From the NCBI RefSeq assembly GCF_025143985.1, contig NZ_CP083564.1, positions 2,573,001 to 2,637,000 on the forward strand: a DNA stretch of 64,000 nt. Direction: 5' to 3'. This document shows, one piece after another, positions 59,118 through 64,000 of this stretch; position 1 is the first letter of the stretch; the number at the start of each line of letters is the position of its first letter. A program made the position numbers and the translations under genes. The notes under the pieces are model-generated. The model was not told where the DNA came from and searched no databases. It saw only the letters and a program-made list of their open reading frames with translations. Source of the stretch: Sulfitobacter sp. W027. Its GTDB lineage: Bacteria > Pseudomonadota > Alphaproteobacteria > Rhodobacterales > Rhodobacteraceae.

Positions 59118-61061
59118 TTACGTCTCGTCCTTGCCGCGACGCGCACGGTAGATGCGCTGAAAGGCGATCAGCACAAACAATGTGATCAGCACCCAAATGC
59201 CCCCGACAATCCACGGACGGTACTTGGACAACATCTGCGCAAAGCTGGTGCGGTCGGGGTAGACGACATCAACCAGCGGGCTGCGGTCTGTGGCGGTGGC
59301 GAGGATCACCCCCTCCTGCCCGATCAAGGCAAGATCGCCCCGGTCCAGCACCATCGGCTGTTGAGGTGTCAATTCCGGCGCAGGGCCGGTACCCGGACGC
59401 AGCCACAGGCCGCGTGTCTCACCGCGGGTGACGATCTGGACCACGCCGAGGCGCGACAGGTCTTCGCCCGAGTAGATCAGCTTATCTTGGGTATCGCGCA
59501 CTTCGATACGGCCCTGATCGAAGGTGATTAGCGGCTCCCCATCGCCGGGGTTTTGGTCAGAGATCACAAAGAAGGGGGCATCCCCCTCAAGCGCATCAAC
59601 AGAGGCGCGCGGCAGGATGGGCGCCCGATCGGGAATGACGCTGCCCGCAACACCCGCCAACCACGGCAAAGTCTGCTCAAAGTCAAGCGAAAGCGCGGGG
59701 TCAAGCACGACCTGAACACCATCGCCAAACGCCTGTCTCAACGCGAAAAAGTCGCGGTCCTGCGGTTCTGCATCTGAAAGCACCAAGGCGCTGCCGGGCA
59801 GGATTTGCGCCGGATAGCCCTGCGGTTTGAAACGGCATTCGCCGCCCGTGGGCTGACGTTGAATAGACACGCGCAACAGATTGTCGCGGCCCAACAGCCC
59901 TTCGGGGACGGAAAAGCTCAACTGCTCGGGCTGGCCACTGGCAAGCGGGCGATTCCCCAAAAGCGAGTCGTTCAGGAAGACCGAGGCCGTCGCCCCCCGC
60001 CCTTCCGGGTCAAGGGCTGCGGCAATCTGCAGACTGACGCCGGAAACGGCCTTGCCCACGGGCAGGTCAGAGGATTGGAATGGGATCAGGAAATCCTGAG
60101 TCGAGACGACGGGCCGCGGGTTCAGATCGGCGTTCAACCCAGACAGCGGCAGACGGTCGTCGACCATGACCGGGCCGCCAGCCACATCTACGATGGTCGC
60201 ATCGTTGTTTGACAGGGCCGACCACTCAGACACCAACTGCCACAAACCCACCTGCGGATCGCTGCCGCGCAGGTTCAACACAGGCAGGCTCGATTGGCCA
60301 TTCACGGTCATCTCGCTCGCCGCCCCAGAGGAGGTCACGTCAAGCTGGATAACCCCTTCGGACCACGCGCCTGCAGCGCCCGCCTCTGCCGCGCCAAAGC
60401 GCAGGCGCCCGGCCTCCGCATCAAACAGCGCCGCGGCGCGGGTCGCTGCGGCCAGCGCAGCCAAGGAATCACTTCCGTTAATCGCAAGACGCGTATCTGC
60501 AGGGCGCAGACCCGCGAAGGCCGCCGAAGTGTCGATCGCCCTTTGATCCAATTGCAACGTCACAGAAGATGCCGCCGCGATTTCAAGAAAATCACCCGAG
60601 GCGCGCTCGTCCACGCAGACCCGATCACTGAAAGCCCCGGAGTAAGTCAGGCCGACCGCGATGAACCCACCCGACACGTCCTCAGGGCGCAGCGGCACCG
60701 GCACACTGAGGCGCCCCGCCCCATCGGGGAGCGCTTGGGAGGACACGGGCCGTCCCGCCACGGAAATCTGCAAATAGCGGTCCACCTCAGCGGTAGAGGC
60801 ATGTCGAAGCTCAAGCTGCAGCGTGCCGGACGTCAAGGCCGCGGCGTCTGGCAGAGGGATATAGATCGTCGCGTTTCCAGAGAGTTGCCGGAAAGAGATG
60901 CCGTTTTGAAAACCCAGCTCTGACAGGTCAAATTTACGGGTAATCTGCCCCTCTTGGACCTGAGGTGCCGCGATAGTTGAACCATCCTCAACCGCAGTCG
61001 TTTGGGCGTGAACTTGAAACGGCAGCAAGGCCGCGAACAATCCAATTGCGGGATACTTCAT
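59118..61061 (-). CDS. BcsB-like periplasmic subunit of the polysaccharide synthase
   Basis: The 647-residue protein has a signal peptide (about residues 1-19), a large periplasmic region of carbohydrate-binding and beta-rich blocks (FDLSELGFQNGISFRQLSGNATIYIPLPD; LQLELRHASTAEVDRYLQISVAGRPV), and a single membrane helix near the C-terminus (about 612-632). That layout is BcsB, the guiding subunit of cellulose synthase. Identity with true BcsB looks low. It lies directly upstream of the glycosyltransferase (6 bases), matching the BcsA-BcsB pair, but there are no BcsC, BcsZ or PilZ-bearing partners here. Confidence 0.75.
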   Translation of the reverse strand: MKYPAIGLFAALLPFQVHAQTTAVEDGSTIAAPQVQEGQITRKFDLSELGFQNGISFRQLSGNATIYIPLPDAAALTSGTLQLELRHASTAEVDRYLQISVAGRPVSSQALPDGAGRLSVPVPLRPEDVSGGFIAVGLTYSGAFSDRVCVDERASGDFLEIAAASSVTLQLDQRAIDTSAAFAGLRPADTRLAINGSDSLAALAAATRAAALFDAEAGRLRFGAAEAGAAGAWSEGVIQLDVTSSGAASEMTVNGQSSLPVLNLRGSDPQVGLWQLVSEWSALSNNDATIVDVAGGPVMVDDRLPLSGLNADLNPRPVVSTQDFLIPFQSSDLPVGKAVSGVSLQIAAALDPEGRGATASVFLNDSLLGNRPLASGQPEQLSFSVPEGLLGRDNLLRVSIQRQPTGGECRFKPQGYPAQILPGSALVLSDAEPQDRDFFALRQAFGDGVQVVLDPALSLDFEQTLPWLAGVAGSVIPDRAPILPRASVDALEGDAPFFVISDQNPGDGEPLITFDQGRIEVRDTQDKLIYSGEDLSRLGVVQIVTRGETRGLWLRPGTGPAPELTPQQPMVLDRGDLALIGQEGVILATATDRSPLVDVVYPDRTSFAQMLSKYRPWIVGGIWVLITLFVLIAFQRIYRARRGKDET

Positions 61062-61073
61062 GAAGAGGCTTTC

Positions 61074-61409
61074 TTAGATTTTTTCAACGACGCCATTGGC
61101 ATCGGCTAGGGCTGCTTCAATGATACGAACATCATCCACTGACAAGGTCGAAGACCCATTGTCCGCATCTTCCGCGACGCGCAGCCCTTTGCGCAGACAG
61201 TCCTCAACCTCGGTGTATTCCAGCATCGCGGCGTTTCCGGCCAGATCGTGCATCATCCGGTGGATCTTCCGCGCCTTCGTCTCGCGCGGGTCAGCTGCTT
61301 CTGTCTCGTGCAGCGCGTCAGAGACGGCCTGCAACCGCGCCGGCAGCCCCTCGATAAAGCGCTTTCGCGTTGCCGCAACACGTTGTTCATATGTCTCGGT
61401 AGGTGCCAC
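61074..61409 (-). CDS. HPt (histidine phosphotransfer) protein
   Basis: The product has 111 residues and starts with GTG preceded by AAGGAC. It is all helical with the HPt motif RKIHRMMHDLAGNAAMLEY, where H54 would be the phosphate-accepting histidine. It is the first gene of the leftward operon. Because the kinase has no fused receiver, this HPt probably takes phosphate from the stand-alone CheY-like protein and passes it to the second response regulator. Confidence 0.75.
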   Translation of the reverse strand: MAPTETYEQRVAATRKRFIEGLPARLQAVSDALHETEAADPRETKARKIHRMMHDLAGNAAMLEYTEVEDCLRKGLRVAEDADNGSSTLSVDDVRIIEAALADANGVVEKI

Positions 61410-61572
61410 AGATTGTCCTTCGTATCAGCCCGCAAAGGAGCAAAAATAGCCAATTTTAGTTAATGTTCGAAACTTGGCAGAATTATGGCGCGGCACTCCT
61501 CTTCTTGGGATTTCCAGCGAAAACGAGTAGATTCTCGCCGATCCAACTTTGGCAGCCCCGCCCTGTGGGAGC
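61410..61572 (-). promoter_or_regulatory. Promoter region of the polysaccharide-phosphorelay operon
   Basis: This 163-base gap is the only sizeable one upstream of the eight-gene leftward operon. It is AT-rich in 61440-61490. I see no clear consensus promoter. AAGGAC near 61415-61420 on the minus strand is the ribosome-binding site for the HPt gene. Confidence 0.4.
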
Positions 61573-62370
61573 TTAAAGCAGATGTTTGAACAAGCCAAAC
61601 AGGTCGCGCTGCGAAGAGATGTTCAGCTTGCGGTAAAGATTGCGGCGATGAACCTTGCAAGTCTCGGTGGCGATCTCAAGGGTCTTGGCAGCGGAGCCAT
61701 TGGAATGGCCCTGCAAAACAAGACCCGCGATCTGCGCCTCGCGTGCTGTCAGGGCAAAGTGCAACACGTCCTTTGCGTGATTGCGTATCAAATCGGCCAA
61801 AGGCGGGCGGGTTGCCACCGCCCCATCTTGCTGGACCGGCGCCATCAGGTTGCAATGCTGTGTCAGCAATTCGAGTAACAAAGGCGCATATTTGCGCAGA
61901 AAGCGAAGCTCTGCCCGACGGAAAGGCCCTTGCGCGTCGCGCCTGCTCATCGACAGATGCGCCACCCCTCCCCGCGCCAGTGGCGCCAGCAGCCCAACCT
62001 CATCACAAAGGCCCGATCCCCGGTAATAGTGCAGGTAATACTCGCTGGAAAAGAAGCGGTCCGGCGCGACTTCAGACAGGCGAAACACCCCGCCCTCTTC
62101 AACGCGGTCGCGGTACTGGAAAAACGGGTCAAACGCATAGGTGCTTTCAAGATACTCAGCCAGCGCAGTTGGGCGCAGACGACCGGGCTCTATCCAATGG
62201 TCGAGAAGACCGGGTGGCTGACCGGGGTCGAACCGCATCATGAGAAAAGTGCCAAAGGCGGCCCGCCCGCGAAACAGTGCTTGGTAAATCTCGAAAAAGG
62301 CCGGGGTGCCGACCGCGCGCATTGCGTCGCGGAGCAGGGAAACTTCGCCAGCAGTCAAACTATCGTTCAA
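61573..62370 (-). CDS. LuxR-type transcriptional regulator
   Basis: The 265-residue product has a C-terminal LuxR helix-turn-helix (about 200-262: [42 protein letters not shown]). The N-terminal 195 residues are not recognised as an autoinducer-binding, REC or PAS domain; they contain [18 protein letters not shown] and [13 protein letters not shown]. Proteins of this form are common beside polyamine-type ABC operons in roseobacters. It is divergent from such an operon here and probably controls it; the ligand is unknown. Confidence 0.82.
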   Translation of the reverse strand: MNDSLTAGEVSLLRDAMRAVGTPAFFEIYQALFRGRAAFGTFLMMRFDPGQPPGLLDHWIEPGRLRPTALAEYLESTYAFDPFFQYRDRVEEGGVFRLSEVAPDRFFSSEYYLHYYRGSGLCDEVGLLAPLARGGVAHLSMSRRDAQGPFRRAELRFLRKYAPLLLELLTQHCNLMAPVQQDGAVATRPPLADLIRNHAKDVLHFALTAREAQIAGLVLQGHSNGSAAKTLEIATETCKVHRRNLYRKLNISSQRDLFGLFKHLL

Positions 62371-62506
62371 AAAATACTCACCTTTCGGACAATATGGTCA
62401 AATTTACTACCCCAGTGGGGGTATATATTGTCAGGCGCATTGCCGCAATCATGCGGGTGTGAGCTTGTTTGATCAAATAACGCAGGCCAAACAGACAGGG
62501 GGTTTG
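62371..62506. promoter_or_regulatory. Divergent regulatory region with inverted repeat TACCCC-N4-GGGGTA
   Basis: The gap contains TACCCC at 62409-62414 and GGGGTA at 62419-62424, a perfect inverted repeat with AGTG between, a plausible site for the divergent LuxR-type regulator. AGGGGG at 62497-62502 precedes the ATPase ATG. No clear -10/-35 pair is visible. Confidence 0.45.
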
Positions 62507-63580
62507 ATGACCAAGGCAATCACCGCGCAATCGCTGCGCAAGGTATATCCGGGCAATCCTCCGGTAGAAGCGCTGGCAAGCATCGACGTTGAGATTGAAG
62601 ATAACGAATTCTTCACGCTGCTGGGGCCATCCGGTTGCGGCAAGACCACCCTACTGAGGCTGATCGCGGGGTTTGAGCATCCGACCTCTGGCACGCTTGA
62701 TATGTTCGGTGAAAGCCTGCTTGACGCACCGCCCTACAAACGGCCCATCAACACGGTTTTTCAGAACTACGCGCTATTCCCGCATATGACGGTGGCGGAA
62801 AACATCGCCTTCGGACTGCAGATGCTCGGCACGCCCAAAGCCTCGGTTAAGGCGACAGTGGGTGAGATGATGGAGCTGGTGCAGATGTCTCATCTGGCAG
62901 ACCGTCAGACCAGTCAAATCTCCGGCGGGCAGCAGCAGCGTGTGGCTCTGGCCCGCGCCTTGGCCCCTCGCCCCAAAATCCTGTTGTTGGATGAACCGCT
63001 CAGCGCGCTGGATTTTAAGCTGCGCAAGCAGATGCAGTTAGAATTGAAGCGCCTACAAACTGAAACTGGTATCACTTTTATCTTTGTGACCCACGACCAA
63101 GAAGAAGCGCTGACCATGTCAGACCGGATCGCGGTCATGTCGAACGGTGCCATTCGCCAGATCGGCCGCCCCCGCGAGATCTATGATCGGCCCGCCGACC
63201 GATTTGTCGCTGACTTTATCGGGGATACGAACTTCCTGCCCGCCGAGGTCATCGCAATCACCGGGGAAACAGCCCGCTTGCGTCTCGCCTCCGGGAAAGA
63301 GGTGGAGGCGCACGCCAATGACGGTGCGAAAGGCAAAGTCACGCTGGCGCTTCGGCCCGAGCACGCCGAGCTCACTGCCGACGGCGCGGGGCTACTGTCC
63401 GGCATGCTGCGTGAAGTGGTCTATTTCGGCACTGATACGCATTTTCATGTTACTCTTGATGATGGCAGCGATTTCGTCCTGCGACGTCAGAACTCCCCGA
63501 CCGAGGATGATGGTTTTGCAACCGGCGACCGGGTCGGGCTGACCTTCCCCGCCGGGGCCGCCCAAGTGTTGAGGGATTGA
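62507..63580 (+). CDS. ABC transporter ATP-binding protein (PotA-like, polyamine type)
   Basis: The chosen ATG at 62507 follows an AGGGGG ribosome-binding site; the upstream frame to 62306 is unsupported. The 357-residue protein has Walker A GPSGCGKT (40-47), signature [14 protein letters not shown] (near 139), Walker [13 protein letters not shown] (near 158-169) and a C-terminal TOBE-like domain (about 280-350). This is the PotA/MalK-type layout for spermidine, putrescine or related import. The permease starts 3 bases after its stop. Polyamine import would fit with the amine-ligase operon at 34792, an inference. Confidence 0.85.
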   Translation: MTKAITAQSLRKVYPGNPPVEALASIDVEIEDNEFFTLLGPSGCGKTTLLRLIAGFEHPTSGTLDMFGESLLDAPPYKRPINTVFQNYALFPHMTVAENIAFGLQMLGTPKASVKATVGEMMELVQMSHLADRQTSQISGGQQQRVALARALAPRPKILLLDEPLSALDFKLRKQMQLELKRLQTETGITFIFVTHDQEEALTMSDRIAVMSNGAIRQIGRPREIYDRPADRFVADFIGDTNFLPAEVIAITGETARLRLASGKEVEAHANDGAKGKVTLALRPEHAELTADGAGLLSGMLREVVYFGTDTHFHVTLDDGSDFVLRRQNSPTEDDGFATGDRVGLTFPAGAAQVLRD

Positions 63581-63583
63581 GCT

Positions 63584-64000
63584 ATGGCAGAGCTTTCCAA
63601 CCCCACCGCAAAACGCGCCGCGCGCAACCGCTGGCTGCTGCTGACCCCGGCGCTGATCATCTTGATTTTCGCCGCCAGTGGCCCGCTGCTCATCACGCTG
63701 TTCTATTCCTTCCTCACCCCCGGCGACTACGGCGGCGTGGAGTGGGAGTTTTCGACCGACGCATGGTTTGGCGTGCTGATGCAGCGCGACATCTTTGACG
63801 ACACCCTCGGCTGGTCCGACGCGCATCTCAGCATCCTCTGGCGATCGGTCAAACTGTCGGTTCTGACCACCATCGCCTGTCTCTTCTTTGGCTTTCCGAC
63901 GGCCTATTTTATCGCCACCCGGCCCAAAAAGCAGCGCGAATTCTGGATGTTGCTGATCATAATCCCTTTCTGGACAAATCTGCTGATCCGCACCTTTGCC
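63584..64000 (+). CDS. ABC transporter permease (PotB-like), 5' part
   Basis: The ATG lies 3 bases after the ATPase stop and the frame stays open to the right edge, so 139 codons are visible and the gene continues. The N-terminus has a first membrane helix (about residues 17-40, LLLTPALIILIFAASGPLLI), a periplasmic loop, and further helices starting at SVKLSVLTTIACLFFGFPTAYFIA, the usual layout of PotB-type permeases. The rest, including the EAA loop, is outside the window. Confidence 0.8.
   Translation, partial: MAELSNPTAKRAARNRWLLLTPALIILIFAASGPLLITLFYSFLTPGDYGGVEWEFSTDAWFGVLMQRDIFDDTLGWSDAHLSILWRSVKLSVLTTIACLFFGFPTAYFIATRPKKQREFWMLLIIIPFWTNLLIRTFA

Noticed and set aside
1..64000. RNA genes, CRISPR arrays, insertion sequences or prophage
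   Set aside because: No cloverleaf, repeat-spacer pattern, transposase or phage structural gene was recognised in the window.

Overview
The window looks like chromosome of an alphaproteobacterium of the order Rhodobacterales (Roseobacter group). Evidence read from the sequence: GC-rich coding with dense operons, flagellar accessory genes restricted to alphaproteobacteria (flaF, flbT, a DUF1217 protein, MotE-like and DUF6468-like proteins, a MucR/Ros zinc-finger regulator inside the flagellar cluster), a TAXI-type TRAP transporter and a YehZYXW osmoprotectant importer. I saw no rRNA, tRNA, CRISPR array, insertion sequence or prophage gene.

Region 1 (1-31022) is the larger part of one flagellar gene cluster. 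It starts inside flhA and holds fliR-flhB; a leftward fliL-fliM-DUF6468-motE operon; fliF-fliH-fliN-fliP-fliG; DUF1217-flbT-flaF; one flagellin gene; flgE-flgK-flgL-flgI-flgJ-flgN; a periplasmic repeat protein; flgF-flgG-flgA-flgH plus a FliL-like protein; flgD-fliK; an unrecognised protein; motB; mucR; an unrecognised membrane protein; and motA with a small periplasmic protein and a FliJ-like protein. fliQ, fliI, fliE, flgB and flgC are not here and probably lie left of the window. No che genes and no flagellar sigma factor are seen. FliM lacks the usual N-terminal CheY-binding peptide. An exact 8-mer, TTATTCTT, recurs only in flagellar intergenic regions and may mark a shared regulatory site.

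Region 2 (31373-51348) is metabolic and transport content: a small peptidoglycan-binding-like protein, a MYG1-family protein, a lipoprotein alpha/beta hydrolase, a GntR regulator divergent from a glutamine-synthetase-like ligase and an FAD oxidase (gamma-glutamylation of an amine), a HAD dehalogenase, the yehZYXW osmoprotectant importer, a TetR-controlled RND efflux pump, an AEC permease and a TAXI TRAP transporter.

Region 3 (51730-61409) is the most interesting part. Eight leftward genes, mostly overlapping or nearly touching, form one apparent operon: an HPt protein, a BcsB-like periplasmic protein, a processive family-2 glycosyltransferase with an N-terminal MshEN/GspE_N-like domain in place of a PilZ domain, a polytopic GT-C-like membrane protein, a receiver protein with a degenerate GGDEF-like C-terminus, a sensor kinase with dCACHE-like, PAS, HisKA and HATPase regions, a CheY-like receiver, and a predicted outer-membrane beta-barrel. 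It reads as a surface-polysaccharide synthase with its own complete phosphorelay.

Region 4 (61573-64000) is a LuxR-type regulator divergent from a polyamine-type ABC importer that runs off the right edge; a GGGGTA inverted repeat lies between them.
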